Of a stretch of DNA of 64,000 nt, positions 10,414 through 19,667 are shown one piece after another. Within the stretch, counting starts at the first letter, position 1. Each line of letters begins with the position of its first letter. Made by a program: the position numbers and the translations under genes. This DNA comes from Fen-1245 sp963835535 (GTDB lineage Bacteria > Gemmatimonadota > Gemmatimonadetes > Gemmatimonadales > JACORV01), in contig CAWIFL010000002.1 in the NCBI GenBank assembly GCA_963835535.1, forward strand, positions 558,001 through 622,000. Direction: 5' to 3'. The notes under the pieces were generated by a model. It was not told the DNA's origin. It saw nothing but the letters and a program-made list of their open reading frames with translations, and made no database searches.

Positions 10414-10440
10414 GAGGGGCCGCAGGTTGCGGTCCCTCTC
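10414..10440 (+). terminator. Hairpin after the CBS gene
   Basis: GAGGGG-CCGCA pairs with TGCGG-TCCCTCTC around a three-base loop, 35 bases after the CBS stop. There is no clear U-tract, so it could also be a stability hairpin. Confidence 0.5.
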
Positions 10441-10741
10441 GTACCCGCTTCAAACGGGCACCCTCGACCAGTCGGACGCGCTCCCTACGGCGTTGTTCCC
10501 AACGCTTCCTGCGGTACGGGAGACACGACGCGCATCGTCTGTTCCTGGGGACCCTCCAGGTACACCGAGACGAGACAGCGTTTGGATCTGTACACCCGGG
10601 ACCACCGACCGAACGACCGCTCTTGTCCATAACGAGGATCACCCCACTTGTCCGACGATGGAGAACATATGGGGAGGCGTGAGGGAGGCGTGAGGGAGGC
10701 GTGAGGGAGGCGTCAGGGGGTGAAGAAGAGAGAGGGCCGCT
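10441..10741. other. Non-coding gap between the CBS gene and the DUF4230 gene
   Basis: About 300 bases with no believable gene: short frames exist on both strands but resemble no family and lack a ribosome site. The GC content looks lower than in the neighbours. It ends in the 11-bp tandem array at 10672-10715. It could hold a promoter, a small RNA or decayed sequence; nothing seen decides between these. Confidence 0.5.
10672..10715 (+). repeat. 11-bp tandem repeat, four units
   Basis: GGGAGGCGTGA is repeated four times head to tail; the last unit ends TCA instead of TGA. It lies 26 bases past the stop of the minus-strand DUF4230 gene. Confidence 0.9.
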
Positions 10742-11398
10742 CTAGGGAGGGGTCAGCTCGGCGGCCGGCTCGAAGGAGACTTCGACCGAGTATCCATCCG
10801 GAGCGAAGAGGCTGACCAGCAACGTCCTGGCGCTCTGCTCGGCGTGCTCGACAACGGCCAGGTCCTGTGCGGCCATGGCCAGCTGCCGGCGGGCCAACTG
10901 AAAGATGGTGTCGCGGTCGGCCGGGTGGAACGGGTTCCAGAGACCGCGGCTCTCGTCGTACGTGCGCAGCTCGACGATATCCACGCCGAGCAGTCGAGCG
11001 TGCGGGAAGACGAGCGTGATGTGCCGGTCGCTCTGCCGAATACTGACCCTCGGCCGAATCTGCAGGTCGAACCCAACGAGGGTCTTTCCAGTGACGATCA
11101 CCAGGGATCGCTTGGTAGAGCCCAGCCAGGTGTTCTCATAGGTGACGACGTCGCGGACCATTGCCTCGGTCGTGATCAGTTTGGCGACGCTTTCCAGCCG
11201 CTCGACCACGACGGACTGATCAATGGTCGTGTGGCCGGGATGGAGAAGCAGGCCGACGCCGCGGGACAGCGTCAGGCCGAGCACGACGCCAAGGGCGAGG
11301 ACGATAACCAGCACGATGAACCGCAAAGGGCCGAACTGGGGGAAGCGCATGGCTGGTCGCCCCGCTGTGGGGTTCGACGCGAGATCGGGAGGCGTCAT
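10742..11398 (-). CDS. DUF4230 domain protein with N-terminal membrane anchor
   Basis: One transmembrane helix (FIVLVIVLALGVVLGLTL) is followed by the DUF4230 pattern: VVERLESVAKLITTEA, a central beta domain (VIVTGKTLVGFDLQ) and ALRVSLFAPDGYSVEVSF-like end. The family is membrane-anchored and of unknown function. The start is uncertain: ATG at 11398 (used) or ATG at 11350 just before the helix; neither has a good Shine-Dalgarno, and the open frame upstream only overlaps the DUF4112 gene. It is probably cotranscribed with that gene, which lies 33 bases upstream. Confidence 0.7.
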   Translation of the reverse strand: MTPPDLASNPTAGRPAMRFPQFGPLRFIVLVIVLALGVVLGLTLSRGVGLLLHPGHTTIDQSVVVERLESVAKLITTEAMVRDVVTYENTWLGSTKRSLVIVTGKTLVGFDLQIRPRVSIRQSDRHITLVFPHARLLGVDIVELRTYDESRGLWNPFHPADRDTIFQLARRQLAMAAQDLAVVEHAEQSARTLLVSLFAPDGYSVEVSFEPAAELTPP

Positions 11399-11430
11399 CC
11401 AATCTAACTTGACGGGTCCTGGCGCAGCCG

Positions 11431-11907
11431 CTAGTGCCCGGAGATGAAACGGATCAGCGCGGCCACCAGGAGGACGCCGACTACGGCGAGCCCTCCGCAG
11501 AGCATGAGAACGGCGCCGCACAGCAGGGCCAGGAAACGCCGATCGGCCTTGCCCGCTCGGGCAGCGTCAGCCAGGTGACGCTCCAGGAGCGCGACGCTGC
11601 GGAGGTTCGCCTTCCAGAAGACGTCGAAGGCGTCGCCCAGCAGCGGGATCGTCCCGCCCACGGCATCCACGGCGAGGTTGTAGAAGATCCGGACCAGGGT
11701 GGCGCGCGATGCCCGGAGGCGGGCCGCCTCGATGAGGATCCAGGCTCCCAGGACCGCCCCGGCGGCGTCGCCGATACCGGGCACCAACCCGATGATCGGG
11801 TCCACGCCCACGCGCAGCCCTATCCCCGGCAGCCGGATGCCGTCATCCATCCAGTGCGCGAAGCGCCGGAGGCGCCGGAGCCGCACTGCGGCCTCACTGC
11901 TGTTCAC
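11431..11907 (-). CDS. DUF4112 domain membrane protein
   Basis: 158 residues, GTG start. The DUF4112 hallmarks are clear: GVDPIIGLVPGIGDAAG and GGTIPLLGDAFDVFWKANLRS, with a C-terminal membrane helix. Function is unknown; the family is a small inner-membrane protein. It lies downstream of the two tRNA genes on the same strand and upstream of DUF4230. Confidence 0.85.
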   Translation of the reverse strand: MNSSEAAVRLRRLRRFAHWMDDGIRLPGIGLRVGVDPIIGLVPGIGDAAGAVLGAWILIEAARLRASRATLVRIFYNLAVDAVGGTIPLLGDAFDVFWKANLRSVALLERHLADAARAGKADRRFLALLCGAVLMLCGGLAVVGVLLVAALIRFISGH

Positions 11908-11974
11908 GACCGGCTCACCGCCGACGATCGCTGCAGGCTCCGATGGGGCAGACCCGTTGCGGCGGCTGCAGAGA

Positions 11975-12058
11975 TGCCCGGGGCGGGACTCGAACCCGCA
12001 TGGGGTCGCCCCCTGGGGATTTTAAGTCCCCTGCGTCTGCCAGTTTCGCCACCCGGGC
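11975..12058 (-). tRNA. tRNA-Leu (anticodon TAA)
   Basis: On the minus strand the acceptor stem GCCCGGG pairs with CCCGGGC. The anticodon arm GGGGA-CTTAAAA-TCCCC gives anticodon TAA, a long class II variable arm follows, and the T arm GCGGGTTCGAGTCCCGC is intact. 84 nt including the discriminator A. CCA is not encoded. It lies four bases downstream of tRNA-Gly. Confidence 0.95.
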
Positions 12059-12062
12059 GCAG

Positions 12063-12135
12063 AGCGGGAAACGGGACTCGAACCCGCGACCCCAACCTTG
12101 GCAAGGTTGTGCTCTACCAACTGAGCTATTCCCGC
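12063..12135 (-). tRNA. tRNA-Gly (anticodon GCC)
   Basis: On the minus strand the acceptor GCGGGAA pairs with TTCCCGC; D arm TAGCTCAGTTGGTAGAGCA, anticodon arm CAACC-TTGCCAA-GGTTG (GCC), and T arm CGGGTTCGAGTCCCG are present. 73 nt with discriminator U, no encoded CCA. First gene of the two-tRNA transcript. Confidence 0.96.
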
Positions 12136-12148
12136 GTTTAAAAGGGGG

Positions 12149-12178
12149 AACCTAGGACTCGGATTTGGGCATCGTCAA
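12149..12178 (-). promoter_or_regulatory. Sigma70-type promoter for the tRNA-Gly/tRNA-Leu pair
   Basis: On the minus strand TTGACG at 12178-12173 is followed after 18 bases by TAGGTT, or after 17 by CTAGGT. Transcription would begin a few bases before the tRNA-Gly 5' end. Confidence 0.5.
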
Positions 12179-12196
12179 GCGAGGCCGCCTAGATTA

Positions 12197-12225
12197 TTGA
12201 CAAAGTCCGTCGCCATCCGTAGCCT
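12197..12225 (+). promoter_or_regulatory. Sigma70-type promoter for the FadL gene
   Basis: A perfect TTGACA at 12197-12202, then 17 bases, then TAGCCT at 12220-12225. The predicted leader before the ATG at 12303 is about 70 bases. It sits back to back with the tRNA promoter. Confidence 0.5.
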
Positions 12226-12302
12226 CACTCCCTTGTCCCAGTGGTAACAGAGTTCCATCCCAACGTCAACGTGTCGCTTCCACCACGCCTGTCGGAGGTC
12301 CC

Positions 12303-13685
12303 ATGCGGCGAATCGCCGTACTGAGTGCGGCCACAGTGTTGACCGCGATCATCCTCGCGCCGAGCGCCCAGGCTCAGGGGTTCGCCGTGTACGAGCACGA
12401 TGCCTGCATGACGGCCCGCGGGGCCGCGGGCGTCGCCGCGCCGTGCGCCGGCGGGAGTGCGGTGTTCTTCAATCCCGCGGGGATCATCGGGAGCACGACG
12501 CGGTTCAACATCGAGGGCAACCTCACGCTCATCGCGCCGACCGGGAGTTACACGGACAGCGCCAGCCGCGCGAAGACCAACCTCAAGAACGACGTGTTCC
12601 CGGTGCCGGCCGGTTACGCCACGTATCAGATCAGCCCCGGCTTCGCGGCGGGGCTCGGCGTCTACGCTCCGTACGGTCTGACGACCGATTGGCCGACGAC
12701 CTCGCCTGGGCGGTTCCTGGCCTACAAGACGACCATCGCCAGCATCTACATCCAGCCGACGCTCGCGTACTCCCTGACGAAGTCGATCCAGATCGGCGGC
12801 GGCCCGGTGTACGTGCATTCCTCGGCCCAAGTGCACCGGCACCTTGACGCGTCCGCCAACCCCATCCCCGGCACGCCGCTGACGCTCGGGTCGCTGGGCG
12901 TGCCGGTCGGGACCGACTTCGCCGACGTGCTGTTCGACGTGAGCGGCAACGGGTGGGGCTATCACCTCGGCCTGCTGTGGAAAGCGACGGATCAGCTGAG
13001 CTTCGGCGCCCGCTACCTGAGCCAGGTGAAGATCAATTACACGGGCACGGCAAGCTTCACGCAGATCCCCACGGGCCTCACGCTGCCGGCCGGGAACCCT
13101 CTCGGCCTGCCGGGCGGCACCCCGTTCGATGCCGTGCTCGCGACCGCCTTCCTCCCCGACTCCGAGCTGTCCAACCAGAGTGCGAGCACGTCCGTCACGA
13201 TGCCGTGGCAGGTCGTCGTGGGCGCGGCGTACAAGCTGCTGGACAACCTGACCGTGCTGGCCGACTGGCAGCACACCAACTGGTCGTCGTTCCAGGCGCT
13301 GACCCTCAACCTGAAGCTCGCCCCCTCCGCCACCGAGGCGGAGAACTACGGGAACACGGACGCCTTCCGCGTCGGGCTCGACTGGCAGGCCACGAGCGGA
13401 TTGGCCATCCGGCTCGGGGCGCTGCGGCACAACGGAGCCTCTCCCGACCAGTCCGTGACTCCGCTCCTCCCCGAGGGCAACCGGCTCGAGGGCACGGTCG
13501 GCGTGGGCATCAAGCTGCTGCCGCAGCTCCGGCTCGACCTCGCCTACCAGTATCTCCAGCAGCAGGACCGGCGCGGGCGAGTGGTGGATCCGCCCACCGG
13601 CGTAGCCCCGACCCCGGCGATGAACACCGGTCTCTACAATTTCAAGGCGAACCTCTTCGGCGCCAGCCTGGCGCTGGGGTTCTAA
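12303..13685 (+). CDS. FadL/OMPP1/TodX-type outer-membrane transporter
   Basis: 460 residues with signal peptide ending AQAQG, so the mature protein begins GFAVYEHDAC like FadL proteins (G-x-x-x-x-x-x-x-A hatch). A conserved NPAG motif (FFNPAGIIG, near 59), alternating beta strands throughout and a C-terminal Phe (LALGF) mark a 14-strand outer-membrane barrel for hydrophobic compounds such as long-chain fatty acids. The SGNH lipoprotein follows after three bases, suggesting joint uptake and hydrolysis of lipids. Confidence 0.88.
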   Translation: MRRIAVLSAATVLTAIILAPSAQAQGFAVYEHDACMTARGAAGVAAPCAGGSAVFFNPAGIIGSTTRFNIEGNLTLIAPTGSYTDSASRAKTNLKNDVFPVPAGYATYQISPGFAAGLGVYAPYGLTTDWPTTSPGRFLAYKTTIASIYIQPTLAYSLTKSIQIGGGPVYVHSSAQVHRHLDASANPIPGTPLTLGSLGVPVGTDFADVLFDVSGNGWGYHLGLLWKATDQLSFGARYLSQVKINYTGTASFTQIPTGLTLPAGNPLGLPGGTPFDAVLATAFLPDSELSNQSASTSVTMPWQVVVGAAYKLLDNLTVLADWQHTNWSSFQALTLNLKLAPSATEAENYGNTDAFRVGLDWQATSGLAIRLGALRHNGASPDQSVTPLLPEGNRLEGTVGVGIKLLPQLRLDLAYQYLQQQDRRGRVVDPPTGVAPTPAMNTGLYNFKANLFGASLALGF

Positions 13686-13703
13686 CCCATGGAGCCGCGT
13701 CCT

Positions 13704-15001
13704 ATGCGCATATCGAGACTCGCTATCGCCGCGCTGGCGCTGCCGCTCCTGGCCGGCTGCAGCAGCCTGGTGGACAACCAGACGATGGGCCCCCACGGCA
13801 CGCCGTCCGGCGGCGCGATGTTCGCCAACTACGTCGCCCTCGGAACGAGCATCAGCGCCGGTGTCCAGTCGGGCGGGATCGACGACAGCACGCAGAAGCA
13901 GGCGTTCCCGTACCTGCTGGCCGAAGCCATGGGGCTCACCCCTGGCGTGAACTGGTTCTATCCGAGCTTCCCGTTCCCCGGCTGCACGCCGCCGTATGCG
14001 AACCCGCTCACGACTCCCATTACGTACGTGGGCGGAAACGCGGCCACCTGCACGCTGGTCAACGGTGCGTACGCCCGGCCGTACCAGAACAACCTCGGCG
14101 TCCCGAGCATCCGGGCCGCGCAGGTCCTGAACATCAACGACCTCACTTACAAGCCGACCGACACGCTTAAGGCGGCGGAGTTCATTACCGGGGGGCGCAA
14201 CCCGATCGACATCGTGAAGGCGGCCGTGCCGACCTTCGTGACCATCGAGATCGGGGCGAACGACGTCCTCGGCGCGGCGACGCGCGGCAGCGCCGCACTC
14301 CTCACGCCGCTCGCGACCCTGGAGGCCCAGTGGTCGGCGATCGCCGACACCGTCCAAGCGACCGGGGCCAACGTCGCGGTGGCGAACATCCCGAACGTGA
14401 CCGTGATCCCGCACTTCAGCGCAGGCGTGATCTTCTGGTGCCTGCATAACGGCGGCCCGTACTGCCCGGGCGCCGCGGGGCTGCCGCCGGCCACGCCACC
14501 GTACAGCTCGCCCAACTTCGTTGTGGACAGCTCGTGCATCGCCAGCGCGCTGTACCCCGGCAAGGGCGTCGGCGACGAGATGCTGGTCGGGTTCACCGCC
14601 ACGGCGACGATCACGGGCGTGCTGGCGGGGGGGGCGCCGCGAGCCTCAACTGCGGGGCCGGCACGGCCACCGTCACGACGCTCGCCGGGACGGCCCCTAC
14701 CGGGCCGGTCCTGACGCCGGCCACGGTCGCCGCCATCGCCACCGAGGTGGTGCAGATTGACAGCTTCATCCACCTCCAGGCGATCGCGCGCAACTGGGCG
14801 TACGTGGACTTCAACGGGCTGTTGGCGGCGAACTCGGCGCTCATCCCGAAGTTCCCCAACTTCACGACTCCGGCGACGCTGTTCGGAGCGCTGTTCTCGC
14901 TGGACGGGGTCCACCCGACGGCGGCGGGGCACAAGGCCATCGCCGACGCGTTCGTGGCCGCGATCAACGCGAAGTACGGCTCGACGCTGACGGCACCCTG
15001 A
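13704..15001 (+). CDS. SGNH/GDSL-type hydrolase lipoprotein, frameshifted at a poly-G run (14627-14634)
   Basis: Starting at the second ATG (13704, GGAG nine bases before) gives a lipoprotein signal with lipobox LAGC. The first ATG, at 13689, would add five residues. Block I of the SGNH fold reads YVALGTSISAG, with Thr-Ser in place of Asp-Ser; block III is EIGANDVLGA and the C-terminal catalytic pair is DGVHPTAAGH. The frame breaks at a run of eight G; with nine G the protein continues (SLNCGAGTATVTTLAG ...) to 15001, giving about 432 residues. It probably cleaves ester lipids at the outer membrane, working with the FadL porin upstream. A sequencing slip or a phase-variable tract are both possible. 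Confidence 0.75.
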
Positions 15002-15024
15002 CGTAGCAGGCGGGAGCGGAAACG

Positions 15025-15057
15025 AACGGGCGGCCACCTTCGGGTGACCGCCCGTTT
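15025..15057. terminator. Shared bidirectional terminator
   Basis: ACGGGCGG/CCGCCCGT outer stem, one mismatch, then four pairs closed by a TTCG loop, flanked by AA and TT. It lies between the convergent SGNH gene and galactokinase and can serve both. Confidence 0.8.
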
Positions 15058-15075
15058 CACGTCCGGCCGTCCGCC

Positions 15076-16215
15076 TCAGGGCTCCACCGTCACTCCGTGG
15101 CCGGCCAGCTCCACCCGGACTGCCGTCGCCGGGAGGTCGAGCGCGCGCCGCAGAGCCGCCGCCACCTCGGCGCCCCGGCCGCGCACCGCGGCCACCAGCG
15201 CCCAGCCGCCCCACCCCGCGCCGACCAGCCGCGCACCGAGCGCGCCGGGCACCTTCCGAGCGGCGGCCACGATCGCGTCCAAGCGCGGCGTGGAGCACTC
15301 GTACAGGTCGCGCAGGGAGTCGTGCGACGCGTACACGAGCCGCCCGAAGGCCGCCACGTCGCCGGTCTCGAGGGCGCGCGCCGCATCCAGCGCGCGGCGG
15401 TTTTCCTCGATCACGTGCCGAGCCCGCCGGTCGAGCGGAGGCGTCAGCTTCGCGACCTCGCCCATCCTGTCCGCGGGCACGTCCACCAGCCATCCCAGGG
15501 TCGGGATGACAGCCCGCAGGGCCGCGATCGCCGCGTCGCCCTCACGCCGCCGCTCCGCGTACGCTCCCTTCCGCAGGGCGTGCGCCTCGAGCGAATCCAC
15601 GAGGACGACATCCACCGGGGCCGGCACCGCGCGGGTCTTGAGGGTGGCGCAGTCGATCAGGAGCGCCGCGCCCTCCGGCGAGAGCGCGGAGGCCAGCTGG
15701 TCCATCATCCCGCACGGGACGCCGACGTAGTCGGTCTCGGTCGTGTGGGCGACCGTGGCGAGGCCGCGCGGCTCGAGTGGGAGCCGCCACGAGGCCGAGA
15801 GCGCGGCCGCTGCGCCGACTTCGATGGCCGCGGAGGAGCTGAGCCCCGAGCCGAACGGCACGTCGCTCGCCACCGCCACGGCGACGCCGTCCGGGGAGGG
15901 CGCCGCGCGCGGGGCGAGCAGGCTCGCCACGCCGGCCACGTAGTCGGCCCAGGTGCCCGAGCGCGCGACCGGCCACGCGATCTCGACCGCGGCGGCCTGC
16001 TCCGATACTGCCCTGAACTTGCCGGGCGCCGGTCCCACGGCCACCGCAGTCCGCTCCGCCGTCGCCATCGGCAGGACATGCCCGCCGTGATAGTCCACGT
16101 GCTCGCCGATCAGGTTGACGCGCCCCGGCGCCGAGGCGACCGCGGATGGGGCCGCGCCGTACGTGGACCGGAACAGGGCAACCGCCCGTCGGACAGGACC
16201 ATCGGTCACGCGCAA
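15076..16215 (-). CDS. galK: Galactokinase
   Basis: 379 residues. The galactokinase signature GRVNLIGEHVDYHGG is at 31-45; the GHMP ATP loop VPFGSGLSSSAAIE lies near 120 and motif III GAGWGGWALVAAV near the C-terminus. It phosphorylates galactose to galactose-1-phosphate (Leloir pathway) in the cytoplasm. No other gal genes adjoin it. It is divergent from the exported protein gene across 69 bases. Confidence 0.9.
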   Translation of the reverse strand: MRVTDGPVRRAVALFRSTYGAAPSAVASAPGRVNLIGEHVDYHGGHVLPMATAERTAVAVGPAPGKFRAVSEQAAAVEIAWPVARSGTWADYVAGVASLLAPRAAPSPDGVAVAVASDVPFGSGLSSSAAIEVGAAAALSASWRLPLEPRGLATVAHTTETDYVGVPCGMMDQLASALSPEGAALLIDCATLKTRAVPAPVDVVLVDSLEAHALRKGAYAERRREGDAAIAALRAVIPTLGWLVDVPADRMGEVAKLTPPLDRRARHVIEENRRALDAARALETGDVAAFGRLVYASHDSLRDLYECSTPRLDAIVAAARKVPGALGARLVGAGWGGWALVAAVRGRGAEVAAALRRALDLPATAVRVELAGHGVTVEP

Positions 16216-16284
16216 CTCCCCGGCTCGGACCCGGAGCCTCGCAACTCTCGACTCCCAACTGGTTTGCCACTACACTTCACGCCG

Positions 16285-17884
16285 ATGACGGCACCCGCCC
16301 TGCGCCTCGCCATCGCCGCCTCCCTCTGCATCGGCGCCGGTGCCGCGCTCGCCGGCCCCCTGCGGGCGCAGACCGAGATCGCGGTGCCCGTCGCGCGCGG
16401 GACCCTGCGCTTCGACATCACGCCCTTCTGGCTCAGCTACGACCACCGCTTCGGACTCGGCGTGCCGGGCTACGCGGACGGCGCCGCGGTACCCATCAAT
16501 CTCGACTTCCAGGCCGAATCGCTCGGCGTCCAGTCCCTGCCCTTCCTGCGCCCGCTCCAGAGCAACATCCAGGCCGCCGCAGGCCTAGGCGGGTTCTCGC
16601 TGAACCTCGGCCACACGACGACGGTGATGGAGGCCAGCGTGCGCACGATCCCGATCGGCCTCGAGTACGGCCTCACCAGCCGGCTGGCTATCGGCGTCGT
16701 CGTGCCGATCGTCCGGAGTCGCGTGGACGTGAACTTCGCCGTCGACACGACGACCGGCAAGCGCAGCAACGTATCGCTGGCGAACGCGGACTCCGTCGCA
16801 CCGTTCCGCGCGCAGGTGGACCGGGCCATCGCCGCCCTGCAGCAGCAGGTTGCCAGCGGGCCGCCGTCGCTGCGCGGGCCGGCCCAGATCCTGCTTCAGC
16901 AGCTCCAGCCGTTCCAGTATCTCGCCCACGGTTTCCTGCTGCCGGTCAGCAGCACCGATGCCGGCGACAGCATCGCGCTCCACCTGACCGGCGCGGAGAC
17001 GGCGTACGCCACCCTCCTGGCGCAGTATGCTTCGAACGGCGTGAGCGCTACCGCTGCTTAACACGGGCCTCACCCTGCCAGACAGCGCGACGACCCGCGA
17101 CGACCTCGAGCGCCTCTTCTCGGACTCGACGCTCCCGCTGGCTGGGGACACGATCGGCACGATCGTCCGCACGGGGATCGGCGACATCACCGCCCACGCG
17201 ACGTACCAGTTCGCCGACGGGCCGCGGTACCGCGGCCAGGTGCTGGTCACGACGCAGTTCCCCACCGGGGGCACGCCCTACACGAGCAGCTACCTGGATC
17301 TGGGCACGGGGACCCACCAGTTCGCGGTGGAAGGCGCGCTCTCCAACGACGTGCTGATCGGGAGCACCTTCCTGATCCACGCGGTCGCGCGGATCGGCGG
17401 GGCGCGCGCCGACGACATCCAGCGCCGGGTCACGCCACCCGACCTCCCGTTCGCCACCATCGCCCAGCTGGCCATGGTCCACCGCAATCCGGGCGCCTGG
17501 TTCGGCGTCGAGGTGGCGCCCACCTGGATGCTCGACGACGCGTTCTCCGTGCGGCTGACGTACAGCTACTTCAACCAGGCGCAGACCCACTACACGTACG
17601 TGAACGCGGCGGACTCGGCGCGGGTCGGATACAGCGCCGGCGTGCTCGACTTTGGGACCGACCAGCGGCTGTCGCGCATCGGCGGTGCGGTGACGTTCAA
17701 CACCATGCCGCGCTACCTCGCGGGCACCGCCTCGCTGCCGTACAGCCTGACGGTGAGCTACGAGAACACGGTGTGGGGACGCGGAGGACTGGTGCCGCAG
17801 GCGAGCATCTTCAGGATCCAGCTGCGGGCCTACATCCGGCTGTTCGGCGGCGAGCCAAAGCGCCGGGAGTCGACACCGCAGTAG
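16285..17884 (+). CDS. Exported protein of unknown function, probably an outer-membrane barrel; frameshifted near 17050
   Basis: A signal peptide (LRLAIAASLCIGAGAALAG ... RAQ) is followed by long amphipathic beta-strand patterns (LRFDITPFWLSYDHRFGLG; TTVMEASVRTIPIGLEYGLT; SVRLTYSYFNQAQTHYTYV; FRIQLRAYIRLF). The first frame ends at 17061, while the +1 frame from about 17045 continues in the same style to 17884, so one indel splits a gene of about 533 residues. I do not recognise the family; the overall look is a porin-like or transporter barrel. Its stop codon touches the convergent recN stop with no spacer. Confidence 0.55.
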
Positions 17885-19567
17885 CTATTTTGAGCCAGGC
17901 GCCGCCGACTTCTTGAGCAGTTGGGCGGCGTGCCGCTTCGCCGTCTCCAGCGACTCGTCCCCGCCCAGCATCTTCGCGACTTCCTCGACCCGGTCGCCGC
18001 CCCGCACTTCCCGCACCTCCACCTTGGAGGCGCCGTCCTCGGCCGCCTTGGACACCACGAGGTGGCGCGCCGCCGCGGCCGCGACCTGCGGCAGATGGGT
18101 GATCACGAGCACCTGGTGGGTCTCGGCGGCGCTGGCCAGCGCCGACGCCACGCGACCGCCCACGTGCCCGCCGACCCCCTGATCCACTTCGTCGAAGACC
18201 AGCGTCGGCACCGCGTCGTGCCGCGCCAGCTCCGCCTTGAGGGCGAGCATGATGCGCGACAGCTCACCGCCCGAGGCCGAGCGCGCCAGCGACCGCTCGT
18301 CCATGCCCGGGTTGAGCCGCACCAGGAACTCGACGTCCTCGGCGCCGAAGCGGGAGGGCGGGTCGAGCGGCGAGAGCCCGACGCGGAACTTGCCATCCGG
18401 CATCCCGAGGGAGCCGAGCTGGGTGGTCACGGCCTTCGCGAGCTTCTTCGCGGCGGCGGTCCGCTTGGCGCCAAGCGCGCGGCACCGCTCGGCCAGCTCG
18501 TGCCGCGCTTCCTCCAGGCGCCGCGCCAGCGCCGCGAGATCCGTGTCGGCGGTGTCGAGCAGACCCAGCTCGCGCCGCGCCTCCTCGCCCGCCGCGATCA
18601 CCCGCTCGATCCCCGGCCCGTACTTCCGGTCGAGTTGAGCCAGCACGTCGCGCCGCCGCTCAACGGCATTGAGCCGCGCCGGCTCGAGGTCCACGCCCTC
18701 GCGATACGCGCCCAGCGAGCGCGACAGCTCCTCCACGTTGAGGGCCGCCGCGTCGAGCATCCCCCGCCAGGACGCCGAACCCTCGGGATCGATCCGCTCG
18801 AGCGACGCCAGCAGGCGGGAGACGTGGCCCAGCGCCGTGCCTGCCGACCGGTCGTCGCCGTCCAGGAGCTGCGCGATCTCCTCGGCCAGACGGCCCAGCT
18901 CCTCCGCGTGCTCCAGCCGCCGCGCCTCCGCCTCCACCTGCTCCAGCTCCCCCGGCCGCGGCTTGGCGCGCTCGATCTCCCCGGCGACGTGGCGCAGGTA
19001 GTCGGCGCGCCGCCGGGCGTCCGCCTGCCGCTCCTCGAGCTGGCGCTGCTCGGCGGCGAGCCGCTCGCAGTGATCCCACGTGGCGCGCACCGCGGCCGCT
19101 TCCGCTCCGGCGTCCGCGAACAGGTCGAGGATCTCCCGCTGCGCCTCCGGCCTGAGCAGGGACTGGGTCTCGTGCTGTCCGTGGAGATCCACCAGGCGGC
19201 GCCCGATCTCCGCGAGCACGCCGACCGTGACCGGGCTCCCGTTCACCCAGGCGCGGCTGCGGCCGCCGGCCGCGACCTCGCGCTTCAGGATCAGCCGCCC
19301 GTCCTCCGGCTCCACGCCGAGCTCCGCCAGCGCGTCCGCGAGCGCCCCGCGCGCGTCCACGTCGAACGCCCCTTCGACCAGGGCGCGCTCCGCGCCCGGC
19401 CGGACCAGCGCGGCATCCGCGCGCTCGCCCAGCAGCAGGGCCAGCGCGTCCACCAGCATGGACTTGCCGGCCCCGGTCTCGCCCGTGAGCACGTTCAGCC
19501 CCTGGGCGAGCTCCAGGCGCGCGTCCGCGATGACCGCGAGATCCCGGACCCGCAGCTCTGTCAACAC
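17885..19567 (-). CDS. recN: DNA repair protein RecN
   Basis: 560 residues, SMC-like. Walker A GETGAGKS at 29-36, a long coiled coil in the middle, the ABC signature ASGGELSRIMLAL and Walker B TLVFDEVDQGVGG near 460. It acts early in double-strand break repair on DNA ends. It is the last gene of the folD-to-recN run. The GTG start lies six bases from a G-rich heptamer array that occupies the usual ribosome-site region, so its translation signal is unclear. Confidence 0.93.
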   Translation of the reverse strand: MLTELRVRDLAVIADARLELAQGLNVLTGETGAGKSMLVDALALLLGERADAALVRPGAERALVEGAFDVDARGALADALAELGVEPEDGRLILKREVAAGGRSRAWVNGSPVTVGVLAEIGRRLVDLHGQHETQSLLRPEAQREILDLFADAGAEAAAVRATWDHCERLAAEQRQLEERQADARRRADYLRHVAGEIERAKPRPGELEQVEAEARRLEHAEELGRLAEEIAQLLDGDDRSAGTALGHVSRLLASLERIDPEGSASWRGMLDAAALNVEELSRSLGAYREGVDLEPARLNAVERRRDVLAQLDRKYGPGIERVIAAGEEARRELGLLDTADTDLAALARRLEEARHELAERCRALGAKRTAAAKKLAKAVTTQLGSLGMPDGKFRVGLSPLDPPSRFGAEDVEFLVRLNPGMDERSLARSASGGELSRIMLALKAELARHDAVPTLVFDEVDQGVGGHVGGRVASALASAAETHQVLVITHLPQVAAAAARHLVVSKAAEDGASKVEVREVRGGDRVEEVAKMLGGDESLETAKRHAAQLLKKSAAPGSK

Positions 19568-19573
19568 AAGAAC

Positions 19574-19608
19574 GGGTGTTGGGTGTTGGGGGTCAGGTGT
19601 TGGGTGTC
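19574..19608 (+). repeat. 7-bp tandem array GGGTGTT, five units
   Basis: Units read GGGTGTT, GGGTGTT, GGGGGTC, AGGTGTT, GGGTGTC on the plus strand. It lies between nadK and recN, immediately upstream of the recN start on the minus strand. Confidence 0.85.
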
Positions 19609-19667
19609 GCGGGAGGTATGCCGCGTGCGCGAGTGCGAGCGAAGCGCGGCCGGCGAACCGTGCGGCA

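Noticed and set aside
10427..10693. Small gene in the 10.4-10.7 kb gap
   Set aside because: No ribosome site, no family resemblance, and it runs into the tandem repeat.
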